Positions 35,334 through 45,404 are shown, counted from the first letter of the stretch. The stretch is DNA of 64,000 bases from JAJPKK01 sp963807015 (GCA_963807015.1 CAWEAS010000015.1:1-64000); one strand, 5' to 3'. Program-made: numbers and translations. Notes: generated by a model from the letters alone, not told the origin.

Positions 35334-36413
35334 TGCTGGCGGTTAAACAGCATCCTGCGAGCTCTACCTCGCGGAGATTGTTACCATGGGATAGCTTGCC
35401 CATTGTGATCCCACTGGAACATCGACCAACTCCTAAGCGCGGCCGCGATCAGCCGAAGCCAAGAGCTTGGTGGTGCTTCGCTTTGAAACGATCCGGCGCA
35501 GCACCGCGAGGGAAGCGTGGAATCCAGCCGTCGATCCGCGGCGCCCTTGATGCAGGTCCGTTGTCTTGTTCAACTAGTCGTCGCCTCCGACCGCAATGAT
35601 CAGGGTCGCAATTTCCCGTGGCGGCCGATCTCACCAGCACCGTTGAGTGCCGCCGGGTCAATCTAGATAAGAGGGCTGATCCATAACATCAAAGCGATCA
35701 AACCCGCATTGAAGATTACACCGAGGCTAATGACAGTGATGGGTCCCAATGCCGAGAGCGGCTCGGTGACGATTTCATCTAACGCGATAGGAGAGATATT
35801 GGCAGTCACTTGGCGCTGACGGTCCCAAAACTCCGTTGCGCACTGCAAAGGCGATCCGAAGGCAGGAAGAAACGGAAGCGGCTCGTCCTCACAAGTGATG
35901 GTGGCGGAAGCTCCACAAATTAGACCAGTGCGAAGTGATAACGATGCCATGATCGGTTTCATCCAGCGACGACGTAGGCCATCGCAAGCGTTACGGGTTC
36001 ACTTTATTGCTGGCTTCCGCTGAGGGCTTGCTGCTCCTGATGTGCCGAAGCCACGATGGCACGACATGGTTAACGAAGCCCTGCCCGCGCTGATGCACTG
36101 GAATCGTCTGGCCCTCTTGCGAAAATCCGCTGGACGCCGAACGTACTTGTCTCTGCAGCCGCGGTCCAAACTGGCGAAATCTCTCATTTCATGATTGAAC
36201 CTTGCTTCTCGCAGTGAGGTGGGACTCGATTCAAAGCAAAATCTGCCTGCGGCGGGGCCTGGTTGCGAGGCACTGCGACAGCGGTTCTTATGTTATTGCA
36301 GGCTGCGCGACGAGCAAGGACGGTCGACAGCTTAGCGCCGAAGCCGCATTATAAGTGGCTGACCAATGTATATCTTAGGGAAGAGCAGATCGACGAAATG
36401 GGGAAGGGCTGCC
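35334..36413. other. Stretch with only weak open frames
   Basis: The best candidate is a minus-strand frame at 35663-35962 encoding 99 residues with a C-terminal membrane helix (VISLGVIFNAGLIALMLWI); it has no recognisable family. The remainder of this kilobase has only short, overlapping frames. Confidence 0.4.
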
Positions 36414-36848
36414 ATGAGGATAGCGATAGCGCTTATTATTTTTTGGCTTGCGACGGGCAGCGGATCTTGGGCGGAAAACTGTATGATCATCCGCGGGGGT
36501 AACGACGCTGCGCAGACCCAGAACTGCGCCACTCATCCGCAGTCTGCCGCGCTGTCAGTTGTCGGCCACGATTTTGAAAACTCTCAAGAGCAAGATGGAA
36601 AGTGGCGGCATCAATTTTTCGTGCAGATTGCAAAGCCGATAAACTTATTTCTCGCGGCGTGCGGGGAGGGGGTTGTCGATGTTGGAGGCTCACCATGGCC
36701 GGGGGGCACGGCTGCGGTCTCGGACAAAGTCACGCGAGATACCTGTGTCGGCCACAGAGTGTTTAAAGTTGCGCCGGGAAGGTGGGCTCTTTGGGTGATA
36801 ACGGCGGCAGAGGATACCAGGTTCACATTACATCCGGTGATCCAGTGA
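36414..36848 (+). CDS. Small exported protein of unknown function
   Basis: From the ATG at 36414, preceded by GGGGAAGGG, the 144-residue product starts with a signal peptide (MRIAIALIIFWLATGSGSWA). The mature part has several Cys residues (ENCMII, QNCATH, LAACGEG, RDTCVGH) that could form disulfides in the periplasm. I recognise no family. Context gives no clear role beyond lying in the capsule region. Confidence 0.65.
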   Translation: MRIAIALIIFWLATGSGSWAENCMIIRGGNDAAQTQNCATHPQSAALSVVGHDFENSQEQDGKWRHQFFVQIAKPINLFLAACGEGVVDVGGSPWPGGTAAVSDKVTRDTCVGHRVFKVAPGRWALWVITAAEDTRFTLHPVIQ

Positions 36849-37091
36849 CATTTACTAAGCCATGGGGCTTTTCATGTGACGAAAGCCGAGCTGTAACGCG
36901 AGTTCAACGAGGTCCGTTCTTCACCCCAAGTGTTGCTTTTCTGCAATTCTGCCGATAGCAGCGGCCGAGACAGCAATCGCGGGCGCAGGGGGATCACCGG
37001 ATCGGCGACCGCCAGCGGGGAAGCCCGCTATCGTGATCTGCGGCGGCCTGCCCTCATCGAGCGGGGTTATCATTGCATGGTGCGATGCTGA

Positions 37092-38567
37092 ATGCGATTC
37101 TTCAATAAGGTGACTCCGGACTATCGCGGATACGTCAACTCGATTGGCGAAGGGCGTGTGTCCGGGTGGGCTAACGACCGCGCAAGACCGCGCAAGCGTC
37201 TCGAGGTGGAGATTTTCGCTGCCGGCACGCACCTGGGGACGACGCGGGCAGATATGCTGCGGCCGGATTTGGCGGCCTTGAATTTCGGGGATGGCCGCTA
37301 CGGTTTCACGTTTCGCTTGCCGCAAGGGAATTTCGGTGCAGAGACCATTGCGGTGCGGGTCGCCGACTCTGATTTTTGGCTGTTAGACGGCCTCCATGAT
37401 CGGGTTGGCCAAAAGCTCATAAACTCGGCGCGCCGGGGACTTCCGCTGTTGCGGCCCGGCCTTTCCACCAAGAGCGTGGAGGCCGCGGATATCGAGATCG
37501 CGAGGGAGCTGCAGCGCGCTTGGGGCGACTGCGCGGCAACGTTGGATTCCGCCGAGTTTGTGCGGCCCGACACTATGTGGGGCGGCATCGTTGCTTCGCA
37601 GCACCAGGTACTGGTGGACCTGCTGCGCGGCCGCGATCCTCGTCCGCTCGCGACGTTTCTCGTCGACCTGCACAAATCGCAGGTATCGTGGGGGCTCGTG
37701 CAAGGCGAGCGCGCGTATCGCGATTTCCTCGCCGCCGACCCGGCCGGGCGCCGCGCTGCGATCGCTCCCTTTCACGATATGCTGGCCTCGCTCGCCCAAT
37801 ACATCGGCGTCGTGCATGCCGAATGCGCCGAGCAGCACCGGGACGGCGTAAGTGTCGCAATGGCCTCCGAAGAACTCGCCACCAAGATTGAGAGCGCGCT
37901 AGGCTGTGGGATGATCGTTCCGCCCGTCATTTTCGACGGGCTTTATGGCATCGCGGTTGGAGAGGGCGTTCTGCATGGCCGCGACATTCAAGCGCTCTAT
38001 GCCGCCTTGCGCGTAATCGAAGCGAGCAATGTTGGCCGGCCGAGCATCTGCGAAATCGGCGCGGGGCTTGGCGCCGTCGCGCGTTACGCCGTCCTGCAAG
38101 GCGTGCGTCACTATCAGATCGTCGATCTGCCGACGGTGTGCGCTTTGCAGTTTTTCTTTCTGCGGCGAACGCTGCCGGATGTCCCGGTGAGATTTCGTCA
38201 TCCGGCGGCCGCCGCCCGTGGGACCGAGGGAATCGACCTCATTTTCGCGTCTCAACTCAATGCGGATGCGCGCGTGAAAGCCGATATTGTGCTCAACTGC
38301 GACTCGTTCCCGGAAATGGGCGAACACATCTGCCGGCGCTATTTCACCACGGTTGGCGGCTGGGCGCCGCTTCTTCTCAGCATAAATCAGGAGGGCAACC
38401 GTGCCATCGAAGGCACGTCCGATCGGCAGATCGTGGTCGGCGATCTGCTCCCCGAATATGGATTCAGGCGGCGCTATAGATTCTGGAGTTGGATTCGCCG
38501 TGGATTTGTCGAGGAGTTGTGGCAAGCGCCGCAAGGCGCAAAGGGGCAAGCGCAAAGTGCCGATTAG
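37092..38567 (+). CDS. Putative sugar O-methyltransferase with N-terminal glycan-locus domain
   Basis: Residues 10-95 form a small domain ('GYVNSIGEGRVSGWANDRAR', 'RPDLAALNFGDGRYGFTFRL') found on several proteins of surface-glycan loci. The C-terminal half has the SAM-binding loop 'ICEIGAGLGAVARYAV', 'YQIVDLPTVCALQFFFLRRT' and 'DIVLNCDSFPEMGE', which fits the putative sugar O-methyltransferase family. It would methylate a sugar of the polysaccharide. It is the first of a plus-strand pair with the GT25 gene, 240 bases downstream. Confidence 0.78.
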   Translation: MRFFNKVTPDYRGYVNSIGEGRVSGWANDRARPRKRLEVEIFAAGTHLGTTRADMLRPDLAALNFGDGRYGFTFRLPQGNFGAETIAVRVADSDFWLLDGLHDRVGQKLINSARRGLPLLRPGLSTKSVEAADIEIARELQRAWGDCAATLDSAEFVRPDTMWGGIVASQHQVLVDLLRGRDPRPLATFLVDLHKSQVSWGLVQGERAYRDFLAADPAGRRAAIAPFHDMLASLAQYIGVVHAECAEQHRDGVSVAMASEELATKIESALGCGMIVPPVIFDGLYGIAVGEGVLHGRDIQALYAALRVIEASNVGRPSICEIGAGLGAVARYAVLQGVRHYQIVDLPTVCALQFFFLRRTLPDVPVRFRHPAAAARGTEGIDLIFASQLNADARVKADIVLNCDSFPEMGEHICRRYFTTVGGWAPLLLSINQEGNRAIEGTSDRQIVVGDLLPEYGFRRRYRFWSWIRRGFVEELWQAPQGAKGQAQSAD

Positions 38568-38810
38568 AACGTATCAACCGATGCAAATCGGCACGCTCGC
38601 GGCTGCGATGTGGGATATTCCGCGGGCGAATATTTGGCCGCCGATGTGCTACCAGCGGTGTAGCCTGTGCGCCGACATGAAGCGAGGATCCAAAATATGC
38701 CACCGCGCCGTCGAGGCGATCGTCGATCGCCGCTGAGCTTTCGCTGCACGTGGTGGCAGTCCCAATATGTTATAATCCGCATGAGCTCATCGCCTTAAGC
38801 GGAGAATGCG

Positions 38811-39674
38811 ATGCCGTCTGCGGTCGAGGATGTACCGTTCGAACCCATGGAGCCGCGAGAGAGCTGCGACTATTGTAGTGGTCGCCGGCCGTCGGTCGTT
38901 CTCGCGCCGTACATCGATGCGGTGATCTGCATTTCGACGCAAGGTCTGCCGGAGCGAACCCGAAAAGCCGCGGATCACTTTCACGAGATCGGGCTCTGTC
39001 GCGATGTCGTATTCTGTCGGCCGCCGCGCGAGGTCGAGCGTGGGGGGAATCTTGCCCGCGTGATTTGGGGCTCTCATCGCGATGTCGCGAAATACGCCCT
39101 ATCTCAAGGCTTTCAACGGGTGATCATCCTGGAGGACGATGCCACGTTTTCGCAGCCATGGCCGCGGCTGGCGCGGCGGCTTGTGGCCGCGATGGCGAGG
39201 CTACCTGATGATTGGTGGGGTCTCTATCTCGGCCATTTCCCGCTGCAAGGCTATTTCGTCCGGCGCGACCTGATGCGGGTCCGCTCCGGATGCTCCCACG
39301 CTTACGTCGCGGGGCCGCAGCTGCTGCAGTGGCTCGCCGAAACGACGCCGATGGATCCGTCGGTGCCAGTTTGGCCGGGCATCAGCTCATCGATCGATGG
39401 AGCATTTTCGAACCTGCCCGGAATGTATGCGCTGTTCCCGATGATGGCGACGCAACAATTCATGGGCGATCATCGTGTCGATCCGCATGTCTTGCCGGAC
39501 GGCAAGCGACGCTCGCTCCTGGATAAGGAGCGATATCGTCCGTTCGTTCTCTTTCGCTGCATGCGGCCCGCCGAGATTGTCACTGCGTTGCTATCTCCTA
39601 TTCATTGGCTCAGGATGAAGCACAGGCAACCACGCTGCAAAGCGCGGCACGGCGCAGTCAAAATCGGTAATTGA
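38811..39674 (+). CDS. GT25-family glycosyltransferase
   Basis: The 287-residue protein has the GT25 pattern: 'AVICISTQGLPERTRKAADHF', 'GSHRDVAKYALSQGFQRVII' and the metal/nucleotide motif 'LEDDATF', then 'DDWWGLYLGHFPLQGY' and 'PGISSSIDGAFSNLPGMYAL'. GT25 enzymes add galactose or glucose to lipooligosaccharide. It overlaps the porin gene tail to tail by 17 bases. A decayed copy of its central part lies at 40.6 kb. Confidence 0.85.
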   Translation: MPSAVEDVPFEPMEPRESCDYCSGRRPSVVLAPYIDAVICISTQGLPERTRKAADHFHEIGLCRDVVFCRPPREVERGGNLARVIWGSHRDVAKYALSQGFQRVIILEDDATFSQPWPRLARRLVAAMARLPDDWWGLYLGHFPLQGYFVRRDLMRVRSGCSHAYVAGPQLLQWLAETTPMDPSVPVWPGISSSIDGAFSNLPGMYALFPMMATQQFMGDHRVDPHVLPDGKRRSLLDKERYRPFVLFRCMRPAEIVTALLSPIHWLRMKHRQPRCKARHGAVKIGN

Positions 39675-40350
39675 TGCCACCACGGACGACGTTGTCTTGA
39701 ATCCTCGAAGTGAGGCTGAGAGGCGGGAATGTCGTCGTAATCGTCCCGGTATCGAGATGGAGATACTCAAGCTTCACGCTTGCGTTTCCCCAGAAGGCAT
39801 ATTCGATACCGCCGCCGACAGTCCAGAAATCGTGCGTTGATGTTGCGTTCACGGTACCGATGCCAGCGAGCGATGCCGTCGTTGACCAACCACCCTGGCC
39901 CCAGCCTGCTGTAACATATGGAAGCCAGCGATCAAACGCGACACCGACGCGGCCGCGCACCGTACCGAAATACGTGATCTTGTCGGTTGTCGTAAACGGC
40001 CCGATCGTTACCGAATTGTTCTGGTTGGTACCCTGGAAATCGGCTTCAAGGCCCAGGACGGCAGGCCCGGCCTGCCAGTTGAAGCCCGCCTGACCGCCGC
40101 CGATAAAACCCGTCAGCGTCTCCGATCCGGTCGCCGAAACCCCGAACGCGCTCGCAGTCGAATTGGCGTTGGCAAAGCCACCGCCGAGATTTCCGCCGAT
40201 ATAGAAGCCGGTCCAAGTGAAAGGTGCGTACAAAACCGGTGCGGCGACTGGCGGGTACGACGGAACGATATCCGCGGCCTGTGCTAGCGACGTTGCACTT
40301 GCTGCTGCCGTCGCAAGCGCGGCACACATGATCAATTCGCGGATCGCCAC
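39658..40350 (-). CDS. Omp25/Omp31-type outer-membrane beta-barrel protein
   Basis: A signal peptide ends at 'SLAQA-ADIVPSYPP', followed by the family start 'FTWTGFYIGGNLGGGFANA', repeated beta strands, and a C-terminal 'VVRGGINYRF' whose final Phe is the outer-membrane insertion signal. The 230-residue barrel is of the Rhizobiales OmpW/Omp25 kind, abundant in Bradyrhizobium, and makes up part of the outer membrane. It reads opposite to its neighbours and is probably expressed from its own promoter. Confidence 0.93.
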   Translation of the reverse strand: MAIRELIMCAALATAAASATSLAQAADIVPSYPPVAAPVLYAPFTWTGFYIGGNLGGGFANANSTASAFGVSATGSETLTGFIGGGQAGFNWQAGPAVLGLEADFQGTNQNNSVTIGPFTTTDKITYFGTVRGRVGVAFDRWLPYVTAGWGQGGWSTTASLAGIGTVNATSTHDFWTVGGGIEYAFWGNASVKLEYLHLDTGTITTTFPPLSLTSRIQDNVVRGGINYRF

Positions 40351-40590
40351 GGTCGTCCCCCAGACTTAAATCCCTGGGTGGGAGTTGATCGTATCCGCGT
40401 AGCGAAGTCCATAAGACGGTCAAACTTTCCAAATGTGATATTAACCGTTCGTAACAGGTCCGCATCGGGTGGCCGAAATTAATTTCAACAATGCCGCGAA
40501 CAGCCGAGCATGCCGATGGTCGTTCGCCCAATGCACGGTCATAGTCGCGGGCAAAGTGGCCGGCATTCAGGTAGCCGCAGGCCAATGCCA

Positions 40591-40715
40591 GGGTCGAGGG
40601 GCTCTCGCTGCAATGTCGCGAAATATGCGCTCCCTCATGGCTATCGACGGGTGGTGATCCTGGAAGACGAAGGTGCTTACGCAGCCATAGCCGCGGCTAG
40701 CGCAGCACTCAAGGT
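40591..40715 (+). pseudogene. Decayed fragment of the GT25 gene
   Basis: About 125 bases align with 39064-39188 of the GT25 gene, including 'aatgtcgcgaaatatgcgc' (GT25: 'gatgtcgcgaaatacgccc') and 'gtgatcctggaagacga' (GT25: 'atcatcctggaggacga'). Only the region around the EDD motif is left, and it contains indels. Confidence 0.75.
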
Positions 40716-41500
40716 GCTGCAGTCGCAGGCGGCTTGACGGCATGAGCAACGATCCAAAAATTGGTCTCGTCACGCAAGCGAATGTCGGTGAAACCGGCCC
40801 GCCGCAGATACGCGTCCATTTCCTGCGGCGTCGAGGTCTTGCTGATCTGAGCTGGCCGGTCTTTTGGCGCATATGCGCGATGTTCTTGGAAGAATTTCCA
40901 GCCACCGTCCGAGGCGAGGTTGACATTATCGACTAAGATGCGTCCTCCGGGTTTCAGGACGCGGAAGCCCTCCGCGATGTAGCCGTAGCGCTCCCACTCC
41001 TCGAGGTGCATGAACACGACGGTGCAGTAGACGACGTCGACCGATTCGCTCGGAATCGGCGCGAGATCGTAGCCGTTGATCACTACCGCTTCTACATTGG
41101 GCAATGCCGCAAGGCGCTGGCGGATGTATTTGACCATATTTTCCGAGACATCGGTGCCGATCCACTTGTTGCACAGCGGTGCGACGACGGCTCCGACCCG
41201 CCCGACGCCGGCACCGATTTCCAACACCACATCGTCAGGTCGGATGCCGACGCAGGTCTGCAGCATGCTCAGGGTATCGTGGGCGCTGGTGCGATAGAGG
41301 TCCTCGTCGGTATGGCCGGCGACGAAGAGCTTGGCGCATTCCTCGGTTTTCGAGACCGAGTTCCATACTTCCTTGTATTGGCTGCGCGTGAAACGTGGGC
41401 CGGACTTATTTCGCAGCCGATATCTGATCAGGGCGAGCTTGTGCCGCGCGAAATCGAAATATTGTCTCATGCCTGCATTCAATCGCTCTATCTTAGCCAT
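40709..41500 (-). CDS. Class I SAM-dependent methyltransferase
   Basis: 'VLEIGAGVGRVGAVVAPL' is motif I, 'IGTDVSENMVKYIRQRL' the acidic ribose-binding loop, 'VDVVYCTVVFMHLEEWERYG' motif II, and 'GFRVLKPGGRILVDNVN' motif III. The protein is about 264 residues long from 'MAKIERLN'. Small-molecule or sugar methylation is likely, given the neighbours. The 41518 start adds six residues and is equally possible. The fold is certain, the substrate is not. Confidence 0.85.
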   Translation of the reverse strand: MAKIERLNAGMRQYFDFARHKLALIRYRLRNKSGPRFTRSQYKEVWNSVSKTEECAKLFVAGHTDEDLYRTSAHDTLSMLQTCVGIRPDDVVLEIGAGVGRVGAVVAPLCNKWIGTDVSENMVKYIRQRLAALPNVEAVVINGYDLAPIPSESVDVVYCTVVFMHLEEWERYGYIAEGFRVLKPGGRILVDNVNLASDGGWKFFQEHRAYAPKDRPAQISKTSTPQEMDAYLRRAGFTDIRLRDETNFWIVAHAVKPPATAAP

Positions 41501-41925
41501 GCCCACCCCCTGGCCCAACGTGCACAGTCAACGGTCGCCGAGCGGGTGTCCAGCGTGACGCACACTGGTACCGATATTCTTGCGACTTTCGCACCATAGT
41601 ATCGGACGAGAAGCTGATTTGACCAGCGTCGGAACGGGTTCGCCTACTCAACGTCACCCCGCCCACGGCGTCGTGATGGCTAGATCGCTCCTGATGATCA
41701 CCAGAAAGCTGGAGCTCGACAGTTCATGTTTCGCTTGCCCGGTTATTCAGCGGGCAATGTTGCCAGGCAAGCGGCCGAGTGACTTCGCCGAAGGCAGGCT
41801 CGACGCTTGGTGTAAGAGCGGCACAAGCCGGTCTCGCACCAAGAAGGCAAATAGTGAGGGCCGAAATATTGACCATAGCGCCCGAACCTGACATTCGTCA
41901 GGAGACGCAGAACCGGCCAGAGACA
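41501..41925. other. Intergenic region between divergent methyltransferases
   Basis: This 425-base gap lies between the two divergent methyltransferase starts and so should contain their promoters. I see no gene; the open frame that runs into the next gene from 41779 is not methyltransferase-like before 41926. Confidence 0.5.
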
Positions 41926-42786
41926 ATGCTCAACTCAGGAAGACCAGAATTTCATCTTCCGTATTTCGACTACGTGTTGTCCGAATTGGGCAAGAAAAAT
42001 CGCGTCATTGAGAGTAGTTTCGGTCGCCATGTTCATTGGGGCTATTGGGACCGGCCAGAAGACGCCATCTGCGATGATGAGGATTTCGGTCGCGCGGCCG
42101 AGAAGCTGACGCTGGAATTGTGCAAGCTAGCCGGGATCGCCGAAGGCCAACGGGTACTCGACGTGGGGTGCGGCTTTGGCGGCACCATCGCGTCGCTAAA
42201 TGAACGGTTCAACCGGCTTCAGCTCGTCGGCTTGAACATCGATTCACGACAATTGGATCGGGCGCGCCAACTGGTGCGTCCGTTGCATGACAATGTAATT
42301 GAGTTTCATCAGGGCGATGCCTGCGACCTGCCCTTTTCGGACCAAAGTTTTGATCGCCTGCTGGCGGTGGAATGCATCTTTCATTTTCCGAGCCGCCGCG
42401 CCTTCTTTAAGGAAGCCTCTCGGGTGTTGAAGCCGGGTGGTCTTCTGGCACTATCAGATTTTGTGTCCACCCGCTTATTTATGCCCCTAAATCGGTTCAC
42501 AACCTCGGACAGGTTTAAAAAATACAATGTATTTGGACAATGCCAGCTCGAATACCAGGTCAAGAACTATCGAGCCTTGGCAATGGAGGTTGGCCTGAAG
42601 TCCGTTACAGAACGGAACGTTACAAGACAAACGCTGCCGACATATCGTTATCTCGCGCAGATGCTAACGCGCCCTGGCGCCAAGGGCTTTCTTGGCAGGT
42701 TTGGTGCATCCTTCATTAGCTTGCAAAGACTACTGGGAGTATATGGGCCTTTGAACTATTATATGTTATCCTTCCAAAAACCATAA
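41926..42786 (+). CDS. SAM methyltransferase of the UbiE/tocopherol type
   Basis: The ATG at 41926 gives 287 residues: 'LDVGCGFGGTIASLNERF' (SAM-binding), 'LVGLNIDSRQLDRARQLV', 'GDACDLPFSDQSFDRLLAVE' and 'ASRVLKPGGLLALSDF'. The pattern is like gamma-tocopherol/UbiE-type methyltransferases acting on small lipophilic or polyketide-like substrates. The N-terminal extension seen in the open frame before 41926 is not typical. It is followed after 30 bases by a gene on the other strand, so it is transcribed alone. Confidence 0.85.
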   Translation: MLNSGRPEFHLPYFDYVLSELGKKNRVIESSFGRHVHWGYWDRPEDAICDDEDFGRAAEKLTLELCKLAGIAEGQRVLDVGCGFGGTIASLNERFNRLQLVGLNIDSRQLDRARQLVRPLHDNVIEFHQGDACDLPFSDQSFDRLLAVECIFHFPSRRAFFKEASRVLKPGGLLALSDFVSTRLFMPLNRFTTSDRFKKYNVFGQCQLEYQVKNYRALAMEVGLKSVTERNVTRQTLPTYRYLAQMLTRPGAKGFLGRFGASFISLQRLLGVYGPLNYYMLSFQKP

Positions 42787-42815
42787 GCAATTCCGGAGTA
42801 AACAATATTGTTTAT

Positions 42816-43700
42816 TTAACTGGCTGGTGCAGTGTCTGGCTCCCCGAAATCTTTATAACGCCGCTTCCATTCCTCGATCAAATACAGATTGTTATGGTCC
42901 CATGGATGGAATGAAGGCCTGTAATAGTCAAAGTAGAGCTTCAGCGGCAGTATTTGGAGCAAGCCCCTTAACATTCCAGGATTGCGCCAAGGGGCCGGCG
43001 GAGCTTCGGATTGGGCCTTATCCGTTTGACCACTCTTTTCTTCGTTATTGCCGCTCTTTCGCTTTACGAGTAGGACGGCAATTACCGCGGTGAGAAAAAA
43101 ATTTACGGATGTAAGGAACATAACCATCACACGATGAAGGTAGCTCAGCATCCCCTTCCCGCAAACCGTCTGGTAGACATCAAAGCAGACGGCTTTGTGT
43201 TCGGACTCCTCCACCGCGTGCCACAGCCACAGCGCGGCGAAGGAAGGGTCAGTCTCTCTTATGAATATTTCCTGCCCTCGCAACAGCGAGTCAGCAAGGA
43301 TCGCGGTAAAGTGCTCAAGCGCGCAAGTGACGGCAAGCTGCGTCGCTTTTGGCGTGAAGCGCTGGATTAGGCCCAGGCCCTTGGCGGCAAGGTCTTCGAT
43401 TTTCTTACCGTGGGGAAACGCCTGCGAGAGTGCCCCATTACATCGCGCGTGTTCCTTGGTGTGCATTGCCTCCTGATAGACGAAGCGCTTGACCTGGTCG
43501 ATGAGAACGGGGTCGGAAATCCGATCGCGATAGGACTGCACCGACTGGATGAAGAACCTTTCACCGGGCGGGAACAGAAACGAGATTGCGTTGAGGAAAT
43601 CTTCGATCGTTTTTTTTCTCAGATGCCAACCGCGTGCCTTTGACGAGTCGAACGCGATATTGACGCGTCTGCGGATAATTTCCGTGGGATTGGGTTCCAT
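42816..43700 (-). CDS. Predicted metal-dependent (diiron-like) hydrolase, PF10118-type
   Basis: The protein carries a ferritin-like helical core with 'FVYQEAMHTKEHARCNG', 'ALEHFTAILADSLL' and 'WLWHAVEESEHKAVCFDVY', supplying Glu and His ligands for two metals, as in the 'predicted metal-dependent hydrolase' family. A membrane segment follows (VMVMFLTSVNFFLTAVIAV). The ATG at 43700 is preferred; the frame could start at TTG 43715. It stands between the methyltransferase and the broken kps genes and its substrate is unknown. Confidence 0.82.
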   Translation of the reverse strand: MEPNPTEIIRRRVNIAFDSSKARGWHLRKKTIEDFLNAISFLFPPGERFFIQSVQSYRDRISDPVLIDQVKRFVYQEAMHTKEHARCNGALSQAFPHGKKIEDLAAKGLGLIQRFTPKATQLAVTCALEHFTAILADSLLRGQEIFIRETDPSFAALWLWHAVEESEHKAVCFDVYQTVCGKGMLSYLHRVMVMFLTSVNFFLTAVIAVLLVKRKSGNNEEKSGQTDKAQSEAPPAPWRNPGMLRGLLQILPLKLYFDYYRPSFHPWDHNNLYLIEEWKRRYKDFGEPDTAPAS

Positions 43701-43756
43701 CACGGGACTACGCAACGCTCCACCAGTACCTTATCAGTTCGAGAAGGCCAGGCCAA

Positions 43757-44614
43757 TCAGGCAGCACCCGGAGCGGTCAGGCTCATCGTCAAACGCGCTG
43801 AGGTGAAGGCAGCGATCGTCGACGGCGGCACATGCGAGGAGGCCGAAGTCCCTTCGGCGTTGCGAACGGCCTCCATCTCAATGCGCGCCTTGACGAGCTG
43901 GGCTTGGGCCCGCTTCATGTCGGCCTCAGAGGCTGCGATGGTGTCATTGCGCATCCGTTCATTGAGGTCGTTGATTAGCTGCTCCGAGAGCGCCACCACC
44001 CGATCGGCGATGCGCTTGGCATCCTCCGGCATGAACGCTCGTACCGTCACTGTCACGATGCCGGATGGGAACCCGATCGAAACCCCGCTCATCTTGGTCC
44101 AGTAGTCGGTGAACTTCTCAATCGGTTTGCTCCGGCGAAACCGGGCCCACCAGTCGATCCCGTCGGCGCTGTAGGCATCGAGGAGACCGACCTCGCGGCT
44201 AAGCTGCTCCACCATCGGCCGGCTACGGATGTAGTTCGCGATCAGCTGGGTGTCCTGGATGATGATGATGGGCGGGAGCCCCGTCACCGAGCCAACGCTA
44301 TCCATTTTCGGAATGGCGCCACTGCTGACCGTAAACTTGGCCTCGGAGACGTACTGGTCGGAGGCGAGAAGGCCGAAATAAACGCTCGCGACGAGGTTCG
44401 GTATGGCGACCTGGATCACGAAAAGCGCGATGATGACGATGCGGATGAGCTTCGCGCCCTGCCGGGCCGCGAAGCTTCCGCTTCCACCGCCTCGCGCGCG
44501 CGCCGCAAACCGTGCGCGACGGGCGGCATCGCTCAGGGCACGGGAAACCGCCTGCGCTCGTTCCAGAGCGCCGAGAGGTTGCGAAACAGGTGTGAAGTCG
44601 CCGGAGTCCGTCAT
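43757..44614 (-). pseudogene. kpsE: Truncated KpsE-like capsule export protein
   Basis: The N-terminal part is a good KpsE/RkpR: cytoplasmic basic stretch, membrane helix (IRIVIIALFVIQVAIPNLV), 'VYFGLLASDQYVSEAKFTV' and 'MVEQLSREVGLLDAYS'. It reaches 'AEADMKRAQAQLVKARIEME' and then runs 30 residues into unrelated sequence and stops. Relatives are about 400 or more residues, with a long coiled coil and a second membrane helix, both missing here. Its ATG overlaps the end of the kpsT-like gene (ATGA), so the two were an operon. The intact KpsE-type gene is elsewhere in the window. Confidence 0.82.
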
Positions 44615-45258
44615 CGGTTCAACCGGTTGTACATTTCGATCGCCTTATCGGGCGTGTCGAACATGAGGAGCTGGCCGTCGACCAGTACCCCGCCGCAGTC
44701 GCAGTATTACTAAATCGTTCCCATCGAGTGGGAAACCATTATCATGCCAGAGGCCTTTCGACGGCGGGCGAACGCCTCCTCGCACCGCTTCTGAAATCGA
44801 GCATCCCCGACCGCTGTGATTTCGTCAACGAGGTAAACGTTGAATTCGATCGCCATCGAGACCCCGAAGGCCAGGCGCGCCATCATACCGGAGGAATAGG
44901 TCTTGACCGGCACGTCGAAGTACTCGCCAAGCTCGGCAAAGTCCTCGACGAAGTCCACGACCCTGCGAATGTCGGCTCCGTACACTCTTGCCACAAAATG
45001 GACGTTCTCGCGGCCGCTCATCTGCCGGTGAAAGCCACCCGTAAATCCCAGCAGCCACGAGACGCGGACTGAGCATCGGATCCCAGAATTAGGTAATTGG
45101 ATACCTGCTAGCACGCGCAGGGTCGCGGACTTGCCTGCCCCGTTCACGCCCAAGAGGCCATACCGGGTGCTGTCGAACACCGCCGAGACGTGATCAAGCA
45201 CAATCTTGGTGTGCCCCTCGGTGCGGTAGAACTCGAAGACGTTATTGAGCTGAATCAG
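44611..45258 (-). pseudogene. kpsT: KpsT-like capsule ABC ATPase with two stops and lost start
   Basis: Reading in one frame gives 'LIQLNNVFEFYRTEGHTKIV', the Walker A 'YGLLGVNGAGKSATLRVL', 'YSSGMMARLAFGVSMAIEF' (signature), 'VYLVDEITAVGD' (Walker B) and 'MIMVSHSMGTI'. Then TAG and TAA follow side by side at 44712-44707, and the frame goes on as 'YCDCGGVLVDGQLLMFD' to 'AIEMYNRLNR'. The start position is CTG (45258) where an ATG is expected. A GTG at 45201 could start a shortened protein that lacks the first strands. Three independent lesions suggest a true pseudogene, not a read error. Confidence 0.88.
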
Positions 45259-45404
45259 GGATGAACAGTGCTTTGGGAACCGCTGAAGTGGTTTTCGCCT
45301 CGTTGATGGTGTTCTCGCTTCCTGCTAGGCAGGACCGCGGGAGTTCACGAGGGAGCGGTGTAAGGGGGGTGCGCGACAGCGTCAACCTGTCGGCACGTGA
45401 GTTC

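Noticed and set aside
44710..45201. Functional short KpsT starting at GTG 45201
   Set aside because: It would lack the first strand of the ATPase and its last 30 residues; decay is more likely.
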